DNA from: Sphaeramia orbicularis
Taxonomy: Eukaryota > Chordata > Actinopteri > Kurtiformes > Apogonidae
Reading direction: 5' to 3'
Assembly: GCF_902148855.1 (NCBI RefSeq)
Contig: NC_043957.1
Location: 16,318,178-16,382,177 of the forward strand
DNA length: 64,000 nt
The notes under the pieces are model-generated. The model did not search any database. It was not told the origin of the DNA and saw only the letters and a program-made list of their open reading frames with translations. The position numbers and the translations under genes are program-made. Each line of letters begins with the position of its first letter. Position 1 is the stretch's first letter. This document shows positions 23,501-33,899 of the stretch, piece by piece.

Positions 23501-26500
23501 AGGTGTAATAAATAAGAAAATGGCATAAACACTCAGCTGTACATGAAACAAGCACAAGTAATATTTTATGTTCGAAGAGTTTATCCTTTGGTCTAACTGT
23601 GATGACTCATAGACAGATGACTGCTTGTTTGATTCTATTTTTTGTCTGGTTTTCTTCCTTTCTTTGTTTCCCCTGAGCTAATAAAATAAAGTGAATTTCC
23701 CCCCTTGAGATCGATAAAGACCAGCTGTATCTGTATGCCATCGTACCTTGAGCATAGAGAGTGAGGACGGCCTGGATGGCGATGTACACTCCGGCGAACT
23801 GGTACGTTTCAAACATCACCTGCCAGAATAGAGACAGACATCCACTGACTTTATGTGCACAGCATCAGGAAAACACAGATGTTTTTCTGTAACATGTTCG
23901 GACAGTTTTTGATGGTTTCCAAACAAGGTATGGGATGAGACAATTCAGAAATTTTTGGTCTCATGGCTACAATCCAACATGAGTCCTGCTTCAACCCACA
24001 CACACTTTGTGGTTGAAAAGTTAATTTTAGTAAATGTATGAATGAACCCCGCCTTCGCCCATAGGTAGCTGGGATAGGCTCCAGCACCCCCTGCAAAAAT
24101 AAAGCGGGTTCAGAAGATAAATGAATGAATGTATGAATGAATGATGCATAATTCAAAGCAAATAAATTATGTTTTACTGACAGAAACATGTTCAAAATAT
24201 ATGAAAATCACAAAAGTGCATGGACATCACACAAACAAGTTTCATTAGAATCGTTCCAGTACCGACCGGTTAGTGAAATCAGATCCAGATTTTTACATGT
24301 TTTCCTCATGTATTTATCTTACAAGATTATGTGCCTTTGAGCATACTCTAAAATCAGCCTATGAGAGAAACTTTTTCCCATATTTTATTAAGACTTTCAT
24401 ACAAAATTCCAGACTTTTCAAGGTCTGGAAAACAGCACTTCAAAATTCCATACTTTTTAAGACTCAAGATCTGCACAAGCACCATGCTGACAGTTTCTAC
24501 AGGTTAAATGAGTCTCCACTGACAGCTTGCTTTTGTGAAGGACTCGAGTGGTTTGTTTTCACCTGGATGGCAGCTTTATGTTAACAATAAATATCTATAT
24601 TTTTTAATGCACTCTGTGTATTTATGAGTTTCTTTCTCATGGATTCTGCAGAATCATTATCCAGGCTTATGTACACATCCGTTAATACAGCTGATTTAAG
24701 AAAAAAAACACAAATAAACCTATTAAAAAAAGAGATGGCAGTGGACGAAAGCCTCATTTTGCCTCCTGTCAGAGTTGCTATGAGTGTGTAACATCATGTA
24801 AAAACTATAAGGACAATTCACAATCTATAGTTTGATGTTGTTCTGTTTTTTGGTGGGAGATAAGCCTGTAATTGCACACGACAGTCTGTTATTATTCCTG
24901 AAAACAAATGAAAGAGGATCCTCAGAGAAACAACTATTCTTTCTATTCATGTAGTATGATTTTTCATTGACATGTTTTGCAACTGTACATTTTCATCCAT
25001 GAAATGAAGCCTTGTCTGTGCTTTTTATTTTACTTGAGTTTGTTTTAATAAAAGTGCTTGTGACATCTCATTCATGGCTCTGATCATTTAGCCCATTTGC
25101 ATGATAATACTGACATACTGTGTGCATTAACATTTATTATAAAACATGGAGACCGGTCACATCACCCCTTTGACATCTTCATAGAGTCTGAACTGCTTGA
25201 TTCGACTTTAAATTCTCACCTCAATAATCTTCTCTCTGTTCTTGGTCGGGTTCATGGGTGGCTCCGTCAGCAGGATTTTACAGTTGCGTGAGTCGATATT
25301 GAGTTTCTCTGGGCCGAATGTGTAGTCCCACAGGTGCTTCATGTCGTCCCAGTTCCTGACGATGCCATTCTCCATGGGGTAGTTCACCTCCAGCATAGAG
25401 CGCAGCTCGCTGGCCTCATCACCCACCATTAGGTCCTGCCAGAGAAAAGTCACCCATGAAGTGGGAAAATAAATTCTGACACTAGAACCTTCACTGATGT
25501 GGGATGATATTAGTATGAGAGATGTTACTGATCTTTAAAATTATACAGGGAATCATTAAACTGTTACCTTAATTTCAATGTTTCCCACTTTGGCTGTGGA
25601 GCGAATGATTGGCCGGCCAACCAATGCAGGGAAAATGTGTTCAGGGAAGTTGGAGCCCGCATAGCCGCACTTCACAAACTATGAAAATGTCAAAAAGAAG
25701 AAAAAATACATACACTATTTATAATGATTAGAACAGCATGGTTTTAGAGAGCCAAAGTCCAGTAATGCAGTAACTTTTAGTTCATTGTTTAACAGCTCAG
25801 TGACTGCAACTCCTGTTGAACATGATACATATCACCAACACCAAAACGACTGCTTCCCTGATATATTCTACCTCATTCATTCGAGGTGTAAATGATAAAG
25901 AAGTTTAATGGCTCCAGTCTGGTCATGTTGAAGATGCAGAGACATACTCTGAACAGACAATGGACAGAGACAGTTATGGTTACATCACCTCCATGACTTT
26001 CAGGTATGAAGTCTTTATATCTACAGATTTTTGCAGTCTGATAGTTCAACAGATTTACCACAAACTCACACTTATTCACTTATCTGTTAAACAGACAAAA
26101 AGCATATGTGTAAATGATGCAGAGTTCCCACTAGATTGAAAAAAAAAAAAAAAAAAAACAAAAAAAACTTGTCTCACCATTGACTGTATTTTTTTTCTTA
26201 AATATGGCCCTATGGGACACAACAGGAAGGGGGGGGGGGGGGGGGGGGGGGGGCGGGCTTCAGCTCTCAATACACAGATCCGAACATGCCTGGATAAAAT
26301 TTTTAGTTCATATTAAAAAAATAAATTTGTTTTTATTAGAACAAAATAAGCATGTCTGATTTAGAACCTGGTTCCTAGATAATCAGGTTATTGGTGATAA
26401 ACAAAGAAACCAGGTTACTGTGAATGAAAAAAAAAAAAAAAAAAATTAAGTGAACTTCGTACTGAGAACCAAAGAATGTACTTATGTATTTTACTTTTTA

Positions 26501-27728
26501 TTTAACCAGGCTAGACACTGAGAACAGTTTCTTATTTTCATCATGTGACATTCATTTTCAACAAATTATTATAAAACAAAGAAAGATTTAGATTTAGGAG
26601 ATATTGAGTCAAAAACAGCTGGTGACAGTAATGAGTATTCAATACATTTAATTGAACTCTGTTAATACAATTTACTGTATTAGGCCAACTACAACAATAA
26701 ATTACATTAATAGTATTAAATTAAATGTATTAAATACAATTCTATTCTACAAAGACTTTTAAAAGCTGACGCAGATCATCACTTCAGCATAAATGCTTAA
26801 AAACAAACCTTGCGCAGAGCAAGCATCACATTTCAGAAGAAAAAACAAAATTACATAACTTTATTAACGTTACACAATCATTTTATATTAATTTGTCTTG
26901 TGCATGGCCTAAAATGGTAATGGATACATCTTAGACCTAAAAATGTAAACAGATGTACAGTTTTACAGGAAAAATAGTAATAAATCTTAATAACTATTAG
27001 ATCTAAGTATTTCAAGTGCATAAAAAGGCTTCCACACGTCTTTTGACAGAGTTTAGTGATGGACAAAGATACAGATCATGGTTTGCACCAGAATAAAAGT
27101 CTAGTCAAAATGTGGAAACTGCAGCAGATCTGATATGTTTCCTTACATGGGAAAAGTATCTCAACTTCCGCAACCACTGTCACATCTGCGCACTGCTTTC
27201 CTCCGCTGTAACGAGCTGTACTACGCTATAATGGGTGGAATTAACACGTATTAATGATGCTGTATGTCCAGTTTGCATTTATAAGCCGTCCCTGCAGCTG
27301 CATATTTTATTAAATACAACATTAAACCGTAAAGAGAAGTGAAGACACCGGCGTCAGTTTAATGAGGGCGGGGTCGGAACTGACTGAGGTAACACAGCTA
27401 CCTCTTGGGTTTTACATGGAAAATAAGTCACCTGGAGCCATGTCACAGGTCAACATCTGACTCACGCCTCGCAATTTCTTCTACACTCTGAATATTTAAA
27501 GAAATTATGTTTCAATAGCTGCCGAAGTGACACGAATCCCTGTAACAGCCATGCTAGCACGTTAGCTGTTAGCTCCCGGCACTTCCTGTTTCCAGTTTTC
27601 TCCGTTTCTTGTCAAACTGCACCGTAGAAAAAAGAGATGAACAGTGTCTGTCTATCGGTACCATCCATCCGCACACTTACCCCGGTTCCGTTGTCACAAA
27701 CCACGACTTTCCTCCCTTGGCTGTCCAT
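10052..27728 (-). CDS. actr2: Actin-related protein 2 (ARP2), nine coding exons
   Basis: ARP2 is the actin-like subunit that, with ARP3, forms the nucleating face of the ARP2/3 complex and starts branched actin filaments in the cytoplasm. Coding exons (minus): 27681-27728, 25568-25678, 25220-25435, 23747-23819, 20271-20407, 13710-13859, 13487-13632, 12541-12673, 10052-10222. Joined phases are consistent and give 394 residues, the same length I recall for human ARP2. It starts [16 protein letters not shown] (phosphate loop 1) and ends EKLGVTVR. Also visible are [11 protein letters not shown] (second phosphate loop) and [15 protein letters not shown] (adenosine motif). All introns use GT-AG. 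Intron 6 is only 77 bp, whereas intron 5 is over 6 kb because of an L2 LINE and hAT insertions. I see no broken exon. Teleosts can have two actr2 copies; which one this is was not determined. Confidence 0.97.
10857..10888. repeat. (TA)n microsatellite
   Basis: About 16 TA units lie in the last intron of actr2. Confidence 0.9.
11268..12130 (-). mobile_element. 5'-truncated L2-type LINE fragment
   Basis: The minus strand carries the 3' part of an L2-clade LINE ORF2. The open frame at 11702-12130 reads [20 protein letters not shown] and later [20 protein letters not shown], the conserved C-terminal region of fish L2 polymerase proteins. The 3' UTR ends near 11268-11340 with the usual 'aaagtgctttacagtg' sequence. 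It lies in the last intron of actr2 (between exons 8 and 9) and is clearly incomplete. Confidence 0.8.
14100..17445 (-). mobile_element. L2-clade LINE, long ORF2 nearly complete, 5' truncated
   Basis: The frame from 17279 to 14724 is 851 codons without a stop, and the same frame stays open upstream to about 17440 (LVTETWLG, the early endonuclease motif). Domains in order: apurinic endonuclease (ITGDFN, then SDHYCVFF); reverse transcriptase ([48 protein letters not shown], and the catalytic SYADDTQLY); then the conserved fish L2 C-terminus ([36 protein letters not shown]). The 3' UTR ends in (TTGA)n at about 14100-14118. The 5' end, including roughly the first 60 endonuclease residues, is missing. 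It lies in actr2 intron 5, in the same orientation as the gene. Confidence 0.93.
14252..14310. repeat. (CA)n-rich tract in the L2 3' UTR
   Basis: An imperfect run of ACACAC/GCACAC units lies in the 3' UTR of the L2 element, followed by a GC-rich stretch to about 14560 unlike its AT-rich surroundings. Confidence 0.7.
17527..17553. repeat. Poly(A) run
   Basis: A run of about 27 A lies between the L2 and hAT insertions. Confidence 0.9.
17631..18736 (+). mobile_element. hAT element with GC-rich core
   Basis: Terminal inverted repeats are TAGGGCTGCACGATT and AATCGTGCAGCCCTA. The target-site duplication is a perfect 8 bp, TCACAAAT, at 17623-17630 and 18737-18744. Subterminal AATCGATTTTCGATTTCGAT-type sequence is present on both sides. 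The 1106-bp interior has no transposase but contains a GC-rich block (18185-18640) in which a segment ending GGGATCCGTGCGTG occurs twice (about 18268 and 18477). It is nested in actr2 intron 5. Confidence 0.9.
18817..19488 (+). mobile_element. Non-autonomous hAT element (same family as 1703-2551)
   Basis: The ends are CAGGGGTGTCAAACTC and TTTTTGAGACCTCTG. The duplication is CTTTAGAC (18809-18816) against CTTTAGAG (19489-19496). The interior matches the 1703 copy at high identity but lacks its tandem right-end duplication. Confidence 0.85.
20443..21106 (+). mobile_element. Pogo-like mini-transposon with transposase remnants
   Basis: The ends are ATACCGTACTTTCCGCAC and, inverted, GGGAAAGTATGGTAT, typical of a fish pogo/CENPB-type family. 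A start at 20666 reads [20 protein letters not shown] and continues for ~30 residues of psq/CENPB-like helix-turn-helix. At about 20755 the coding sense jumps frame into an acidic tail ([20 protein letters not shown], ending EDEDSDQ and a stop at 20900). This fits one internal deletion that removed the DDE catalytic core and fused head to tail. It lies immediately upstream (in transcript order) of actr2 exon 5. Confidence 0.7.
21610..22677 (+). mobile_element. TTAA-type MITE, family M2 copy 2, carrying a foldback insert
   Basis: It begins TTAAAGGAGTGATATTTTG and ends CAAAATATGACCCCTTTAA. It is 1068 bp rather than ~600 bp because a ~220-bp palindromic element (21887-22105) and adjacent DNA interrupt it. 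It lies in actr2 intron 4. Confidence 0.75.
21887..22105. mobile_element. Foldback (long inverted repeat) insertion
   Basis: Two arms of about 90 bases are near-perfect reverse complements. The left arm runs GGCTCTATGCACAGCACCAC to TTAATCCAGGTGT, and the right arm ACACCTGGATTAATCAG to GGGCTGTGCATAGAGCC. They are separated by about 40 bases. The element has no coding sequence and is nested in an M2 MITE. A transcript would form a very stable hairpin. Confidence 0.8.
24036..24145 (+). mobile_element. SINE fragment (3' end) with ATGA tail
   Basis: The block 'tagctgggataggctccagc' and 'aaagcgggttcagaagat', followed by ATGAATGA repeats, matches the 3' part of the tRNA-derived SINE at 61779-62170. 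The 5' part is absent. It lies in actr2 intron 3. Confidence 0.8.
26137..26253. repeat. Poly(A) and poly(G) runs
   Basis: A-rich runs at about 26139-26167 are followed by an unbroken G run at about 26228-26253, in the first intron of actr2. A G run of this length could adopt non-B structure and often varies in assembly. Confidence 0.85.
26480..26580 (-). mobile_element. Non-LTR element 3' UTR fragment
   Basis: The phrase 'tttttatttaaccaggctag' followed by 'actgagaacagtttctt' resembles the 3' UTR of a common fish LINE/SINE, also seen at 51305-51400. No coding remains. Confidence 0.4.
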
Positions 27729-28080
27729 TTTCGGTCCCTGAAACCAGCCGCAGCCTCCTCCTGCCTGCACGAGCTAACCGGAAGCAACTCAACAGCGGAA
27801 AGTTCATGCGCGACTCTTTCAAAATAAAGGTCACCCCAGATGATCTTGATGTGAATATGGTGGGGTTTTATCTCCAACTATTGCTATGTTTGGAGTTCTT
27901 ATACTTCTCAGGAGATGCAGAACAATCGTGTAAACACAGCTCTCAACAGAAGAGCCGTGGCCCACCAGGAGCCAGGGGGCCCTTGGGATGACAGCAAATG
28001 TTTCTATGAAAAATACTCCTACAAAATAATGAGATATAGCTATGTAAACAAGTAGTCAATATGTAGGGTTTATTCGTATA
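27729..28080. other. actr2 5' flank / 5' UTR region
   Basis: The region directly 5' of the actr2 start should hold its 5' UTR and part of the promoter. I see no TATA box and no clear CpG island; the start codon is at 27728. A short frame at 27644-27991 on the plus strand overlaps the exon antisense and is not credible. Confidence 0.35.
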
Positions 28081-28100
28081 AAATAACTGCCTAACCCAAT

Positions 28101-28217
<117 letters not shown>

Positions 28218-28680
28218 GTAAGTAGTGCAGGGCTGTAGGATGGCTGTATGTATCATCATACTGTTCATATTTTCACCCCATTGTTTCTATAGATTAAAGT
28301 AATTAACTTCTTAGAATGACTTAACTCTGGTCCAGCATAGACTTTATGTTCACTCATACTCCTCATTAAAAGTATTTGTTCACTCATCCGGTTGGCATGT
28401 GGTTACACAAGTTTTGACGTGTATGGCCAAATGAAAGTGAAAGTTTGGTAAATTGACACAAAACTCACAACTAAAGACAGAAGATCTAACTTCTATAACG
28501 TCAAACGCTGGTGAGTACATTCAATGGCATTTACAGTGTATTGACCAGATAAACACACATATTCACATATACACACAAATTGTAATGAGTTTAGTTTAGC
28601 ATTATTTCTTGATAGTTGATGTGTTTCTTCATCGTCAGTACTTTCATTTTTACTTACTCCCAGTATTTCAGAACACATAA

Positions 28681-29450
28681 TAGGGATGTAACGATATGAA
28701 AATTTCATATCACGGTTATTTTGACCAAAATTATCACGGTTATCATAATTATCGGCTGGACAATTATAATGCTTTGTATTTGGGAATTAGTGGGTCTTCC
28801 ATTGCTTGTCTTCAAAGAGTGCAAAATGCTGCTTTTAACTGGCACTCGTAAATATGAGCACATTTCCCCGGTTTTAGCGTCACTCCATTGGCTGCCTGTC
28901 CATTTTAAAATACTTTTATTTGTTTTTAAATCCCTCCATGGTCTTTCACCGCCCTACCTCACTGAGCTCCTTCACACATACACTCCCACTGGCTCTCTCA
29001 GATCAGCTGCTTTTGGTGGTGCCTAAATCAACGTGCAAGCTATGAGGAGATCGGACCTTTGCTGCTGTTGTTCCCAGACTATGGAACAACCTGCCTCTGT
29101 ATATCAGACAGGCTTCCTCCTTGCCCGTTTTTAAATCTCTTCTTAAAACCCACCTGTTCTCCTTGGCCTTTTAACACTTGTGCAATGCTGACATTTTGTT
29201 TCTGTTTTTATATTTTAACTTGTTTTATTTTATTTTATTTTAATGTTTTTAATGCTTTGATTAATTTGTATTGTCCTTTTATTCTTCTGTACAGCACTTT
29301 GGTCCACTGTGGTTGTTTTAAAGTGCTTTATAAATAAAGTTGGATTGGATTGGATCACGGTATTCTTGAAATGTGCTCAAAATGTTCACAAAGTACTTAT
29401 ACACACACTGAAATAATTTGACCAAGTTGTATTTTGAAAAAATTAAAAAA
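28681..29450 (+). mobile_element. hAT-like element remnant interrupted by an L2 tail
   Basis: The left end TAGGGATGTAACGATATG and the repeated phrase 'attatcacggttat' are typical of a fish hAT MITE. The sequence resumes after the L2 insertion with 'atcacggtattcttgaaatg'. The right terminus was not found. Confidence 0.5.
28757..29355 (+). mobile_element. 5'-truncated L2 LINE tail
   Basis: The plus strand reads the L2 C-terminus: KYEHISPVLASLHWLPVHFK and FKSLHGLSPPYLTELLHTYT, with a frame change near 29024. The 3' UTR ends 'aagtgctttataaataaag' and (TTGGA)n. Only the last part of ORF2 remains. Confidence 0.85.
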
Positions 29451-29512
29451 ATAAAATAAAATAAATAAATAAACAAATAAATAAACAAATAAATAAATAA
29501 ATAGATAAAATA
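29440..29512. repeat. AAAT/AAAC-rich low-complexity tract
   Basis: Runs of AAAATAAAT, AAACAAAT and AAATAAAT units. Confidence 0.85.
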
Positions 29513-29712
29513 ACATGCATAATGTACTTTCTGTTACATATTTTAATATGGAAACCTGTCATAATGTCCCCAGTCTTTCCAGTGATGTCAACTGCCGTTA
29601 GTTAATTGGGTTAGTTAGTGTTAACAACCAAGTTATCCTTGTTTTGTGTCTTCTGTGATCAAACAGTGTGGGTGTCAGTAGGAATAAACAATTACTAGTG
29701 CATTGACCTGTG

Positions 29713-30055
29713 GGGATCCACAGGTTCTAGATGCAATAGTTTTTATGCTGTTGTGCATTTGTGCATGCTGTACCGCATTTGTCCAGCAGTCACCACCAAA
29801 GTGTTCTGACCATAGCGATGTGATGGTAAGGCTATTGTATTCCAAAATTACTAATATCTCCCAAGTGGTCTTATCAACTTGCTGTTTTCGCTAGTCTGTT
29901 CCTTGACCAAAAATACACAAATATGTCAAACTGCAGCAGTCAGCTCTTTCCAGATTTTGTATGAATCCCCAGACACACATGCGCATGAGTGCGTGCACAC
30001 ACGTGCTCACACATGCACGCACACAGAGGCCACTTAGCTTTTATAATATAGATGA
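29713..30055 (-). mobile_element. Dispersed repeat, Helitron-like 5' end, copy 1
   Basis: Read on the minus strand this begins TCTATATTATAAAAGCTAAG TGGCC and continues through a CA/TG-rich part to 'aaatctggaaagagctgac'. Copies lie at 42865-43192 (same strand) and 60330-60570 (opposite). The TC start and absence of inverted repeats suggest a Helitron-type element, but the 3' CTRR end and hairpin were not verified. Confidence 0.45.
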
Positions 30056-30381
30056 ATGACTATATCACACTGTGAGATGAATTTCGCTCTTTAAATTCTT
30101 GTGAAAATGTCATCATACATTAGTTATTTTGTTACAACAGCAGGTCATAGAACAGCTGATGAGGAGCCAGATCAGGTTTTGACATGAGGTCGTCACTGTG
30201 ATATGCCCTAGTTTGTGAATTATATATATTTGACTTCATTATAAAAAAAAATCTTCAGACTCCTTATCAGAGGAAGTTTTAGTTAGATCTAAAATTGCTC
30301 TCAAAGATTAATGGGGCCATATTAATTATTGTGTTTGTATCTTTTGTAGAGCTGCTGAAGCCAAACCTCCTTGTTGTAGCT

Positions 30382-32022
30382 ATGGCTGCTGCCAGCTGTC
30401 TGCTGTCTGAAGACCAGTTCCTGTGTCCCATCTGTATGGATGTGTTCACTAATCCTGTCACCATACCATGTGGACACAACTTCTGCAAAAACTGCGTCAC
30501 TACACACTTTGACATCACCACTCCATGGAAGTGTCCTTTGTGTCAAGAGGTTTTCCTCCAAAGACCTGAGCTTCGAGTCAATACCTTCATCTCAGAGATG
30601 GTGGTTCAGTTCAGAGAAGAAGCACAGCAGATGATGAGCAGCAGCTCCGAGCAACAAGCTGCCAAACCAGGAGATGTCCTCTGCAACTTCTGTACAGGAA
30701 CTAATAGAAAGGCTTTAAAATCCTGCCTAGTGTGTCTGGCGTCTTATTGTGAGACTCACTTGGAGCATCATCTGACAGTTTCAGCCCTAAAAACTCATCC
30801 ACTGATCAACCCCACGGAGAACCTGGAAGACAAGATATGCACAGAACATAAGAAGCCTTATGAGTTTTTCTGTAAAACTGACAAAGCATGTGTCTGCATA
30901 CTCTGTACCTATTCAGACCACAAAACTCATGAAATCATTCCTCTGACAGAAAAATATGAAGAAAATAATGTGCAACTAGGCACAGAAGAGGCTAAAATTC
31001 AGCAGATGATCAAGGAGAGACAACTGAAAGTTCAGGAGATCCAACACTCAGTGGAGCTCAGCAAAGACAGTGCACAGAGAAACATAACAAAAAGTGTTGA
31101 GGTCTTCACTGCTCTGACGGAGTCTGTTCAGAGGAACCTGGACAAAGTCATTGAGGACATCGAAGACAAACAGACAACCACAGAGAAACAGGCTGAAGAC
31201 TTCATCAAAGAGTTGAAACGGGAAATCTCTGAGCTGGAGAAGAGAAGCACTGAGGTGGAGCTGCTCTCACATGCTGTTACCGATCTCCACCTCTTTCATA
31301 GCCTCCCGTTCCTAAAAGACACTTCACCTCTCAAAGACTGGACAGAAATCAGCCTCCAACCACCAACTTATGAAATATCAGTGGTGACAACTGCAATTCA
31401 ACTTCAGGAAGAACTCAGTCAAGAGATATCTGCACTGGCTAAAGCTGAGCTGGAGATAGTCCAGCAGTTTGCGGTGGATGTGACTCTGGATCCTGATACA
31501 GCACATCCTCACATCACCCTGTCTGATGATGAAAAGCAAGCGATGCCCAGTGATGTAAAGAAGGCTCTGCAAGACAACCCAGAGAGGTTTTCAGTTAATC
31601 CATGTGTCTTAGGGAAGCAGAGTTTCTCTTCAGGCAGGTTTTACTTTGAGGTTCAGGTCAAAGGAAAGACAGAGTGGGATTTGGGAGTGGTCAGAGAGTC
31701 CATCGACAGGAAGGCAGACGTTCCGCTGAGCCCAGAGGATGGATACTGGACCATTTGGCTGAGGAAACGAAACAGGTTTAGAGCCCTGGATGAAACGCCT
31801 GTCAACCTCCCCCTGAAGTGTCGTCCTCAGAAGGTGGGGGTGTTTGTCGATTATGAGGAGGGTCTCGTCTCCTTTTATGACGTGGGTTCTTCAGCTCTCA
31901 TCTACTCCTTCATCGGCTGCCGCTTCAATGATAAACTCCTCCCATACTTCAACCCAGGTCTGAGTGATGGAGGTAAAAACGCTGCCCCTCTTATCATCAC
32001 CTCTGTCAGACACAACATGTAG
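30382..32022 (+). CDS. TRIM-family E3 ubiquitin ligase (bloodthirsty/TRIM39-like), intronless CDS
   Basis: Predicted RING-type ubiquitin ligase, 546 residues from MAAASCLLSEDQF. An upstream in-frame ATG at 30295 would add 29 residues, but the stretch before 30382 contains a good 3' splice site (TTTTGTAG at about 30341-30348), so the true 5' exon is probably non-coding and elsewhere. RING, residues 15-54: C-P-I-C, then C30, H32, C35, C38, C51 and C54. B-box 1 lies near 105-135 (CNFCTG...CLVC) and B-box 2 near 150-190 (CTEHKKPYEFFC...CILC...H). A long coiled coil spans ~200-320. PRY-SPRY spans ~365-546, with LDPDTAHPHITLSDD, the WDLGV and GYWTIWL motifs, and VGVFVDYEEGLVSFYDV. Layout matches the expanded fish bloodthirsty-related set, often linked to antiviral signalling. 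The substrate is unknown. No disabling change was seen. Confidence 0.93.
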   Translation: MAAASCLLSEDQFLCPICMDVFTNPVTIPCGHNFCKNCVTTHFDITTPWKCPLCQEVFLQRPELRVNTFISEMVVQFREEAQQMMSSSSEQQAAKPGDVLCNFCTGTNRKALKSCLVCLASYCETHLEHHLTVSALKTHPLINPTENLEDKICTEHKKPYEFFCKTDKACVCILCTYSDHKTHEIIPLTEKYEENNVQLGTEEAKIQQMIKERQLKVQEIQHSVELSKDSAQRNITKSVEVFTALTESVQRNLDKVIEDIEDKQTTTEKQAEDFIKELKREISELEKRSTEVELLSHAVTDLHLFHSLPFLKDTSPLKDWTEISLQPPTYEISVVTTAIQLQEELSQEISALAKAELEIVQQFAVDVTLDPDTAHPHITLSDDEKQAMPSDVKKALQDNPERFSVNPCVLGKQSFSSGRFYFEVQVKGKTEWDLGVVRESIDRKADVPLSPEDGYWTIWLRKRNRFRALDETPVNLPLKCRPQKVGVFVDYEEGLVSFYDVGSSALIYSFIGCRFNDKLLPYFNPGLSDGGKNAAPLIITSVRHNM

Positions 32023-32261
32023 ACCAAACCTTCTACTTTCTACTCACTCCAGGTGTATGTTTACTAATTTCTTACCATTGTGGACATCAACTTCTCTTTA
32101 CTTGAGATCAGGGTTTTTTGTATAGATACCTGGAATCAGGTCTGTGGTTTACACAATAGTAAATTGCTATAATCAAATATTTATTTAACTCACAAACTTA
32201 AAAAGATTTTTGATAATGTTGGAAAAGGAGTGCCTCCTGGGAAAAGTTGGACTACCTTTAA

Positions 32262-32517
32262 GTTTACACAAGCTAATGTAATGTCAGAATTTATTTACAT
32301 TTATAGTTGCATTCGTTTTTGTCCAGATCTTCTGTTGGTGATATTGTAGAATTGGATGCTGTGTAAAGTCTTCTCCATCAAACCCATATAGATTGTCCAT
32401 GAGGTTTAGGTGTAGACTCTGTGGTGTCCAATCATATGTAAATGATATCTCCTGCTCCAGAACTGCTCTTCGACAGTCTGATCCTGATGAATCCTATTCT
32501 TGTCATCGTGGAATTTG

Positions 32518-32520
<3 letters not shown>
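32262..32520 (-). mobile_element. Tc1-like transposon relic
   Basis: Phrases 'tccatcaaacccatatagat', 'gatgaatcctattcttgtc' and 'gtagactctgtggtg' correspond to a non-coding/coding Tc1-type fragment also seen at 46600-46780. It is degenerate, with no open frame. The family call rests on memory of similar fish sequences. Confidence 0.4.

Positions 32521-32545
<25 letters not shown>
32517..32545. repeat. Poly(A) run
   Basis: An unbroken A run of nearly 30 bases. Confidence 0.9.
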
Positions 32546-32548
<3 letters not shown>

Positions 32549-32631
32549 CACTGATCATAAAACTGTTTTTCCAGGTTGTGGAAAAAGGTCACCAAAGGGA
32601 ATTGGACATTAATGTAAATGTTGACTATGAA

Positions 32632-33215
32632 TTAAAGGAGTGATATTCTGCTTTTTTTTTTTGATTTAATTATTTCCCTGTGGTCTATATAAACTGTAAA
32701 TGTTATGCCTAAGACTGAATTCTTCATTAATTCAACTCCACACTATTTCTGAGTAATGACACCAGAAAGGTCGTTTTGAGCACTGGCCCTTTAAATGCAA
32801 ATGAGCCACTTCACGCCCCGCCCCCTCCCGGTTGTTGGCTGTGTTGCTCTGTCCCATTCAACCAACAACTGAACATTTTAGGTAATCGGCTTCAAGTATG
32901 GATATATTTTCAGTTTTTACTACAATCGCTGCTGCTGACAGTTATGTCATACTCTGAGAAATATTTGGCAGAAGTCTTGACCTTGTATGTGCAAATATTG
33001 TGATGTGACTAGCTATTGACGTAACAAATTAAGCAGGGATTGAAATGGGTTTACCTAAATCCACTTGATTTTTGCCAAAATTAATACGAAGATAGCTTTG
33101 CAGCACCTGGAGGGTTCAAATTCAAACTTTATGAACCATTAGGGTCCAAATAAATACACAAACAAATGTACCAAGGACTAATAAAAGTGGGTTTAACAAA
33201 ATATGACCCCTTTAA
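32632..33215 (+). mobile_element. TTAA-type MITE, family M2 copy 3
   Basis: Ends are TTAAAGGAGTGATATTCTG and CAAAATATGACCCCTTTAA, 584 bp. It carries the same interior as copies at 4459, 21610 and 45544. Confidence 0.75.
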
Positions 33216-33394
33216 TACACACTGTTTACATCATTGCTATGGTTTCGATTTACTTAAACGCAACCCAACATAAAAGAAATTCAAAAATAAAGGCATAAAC
33301 ATCAAGAAACCATCACATGGGCTGTGAAATAGACTATTAAAGCTATACCTACTGATCTTGCATTTCTCACAGCACTTAGTAAAAATCATGAACA

Positions 33395-33816
33395 TGAACA
33401 ACAGGCCTCCCTCCAAAGCCCCTCCCGCTCTCCTCCTCTCACCTGATGCACCCAGTGGAAGTGGAGGCAGAGGTGCAATCCACTTCGGCATGGCTGCGGA
33501 CCCCTGCCTCAGTAATCAGACACATCATCCACCTGCTGCGGCTCCTGTTTCATTAGTAGACCCTGTATTTAAGGGTCTGGTCTGTGCAGTGCTGGGTCAG
33601 TGTCTTCACTGCACTTCATCCCCTGGGCAATGAGGTGTCCAGGGGGTGAGCGCGAATACTGTGAGCATACGGACTCTGCAAATTTTCCTTCATTCATCGG
33701 AGTCTGACTGCTGCAGTCGGGTCGTTCTGTTTATTCCCCTTAGTTGTTGTTTCTGTTAATAAATCAGTTTTTCCCTTCATGTGCATTTGAGTCCTATCCA
33801 TACATATTTCTAGACA
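33395..33816 (+). mobile_element. LTR-like fossil fragment
   Basis: It contains a TATA-like TATTTAAGGG (about 33569), then AATAAA (about 33759), and finishes with 'gcatttgagtcctatcc', a plan seen in fish Gypsy-type LTRs. No internal retroelement genes are adjacent. Left edge, family and age are uncertain; it looks old and incomplete. Confidence 0.3.
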
Positions 33817-33899
33817 GGAGATGATGGTCAGTGACAGGAGGAACAGCACGAGTGAAACTCAGATTCAGAGGTACCCATATCAGATTTGGGACGGCGGTA

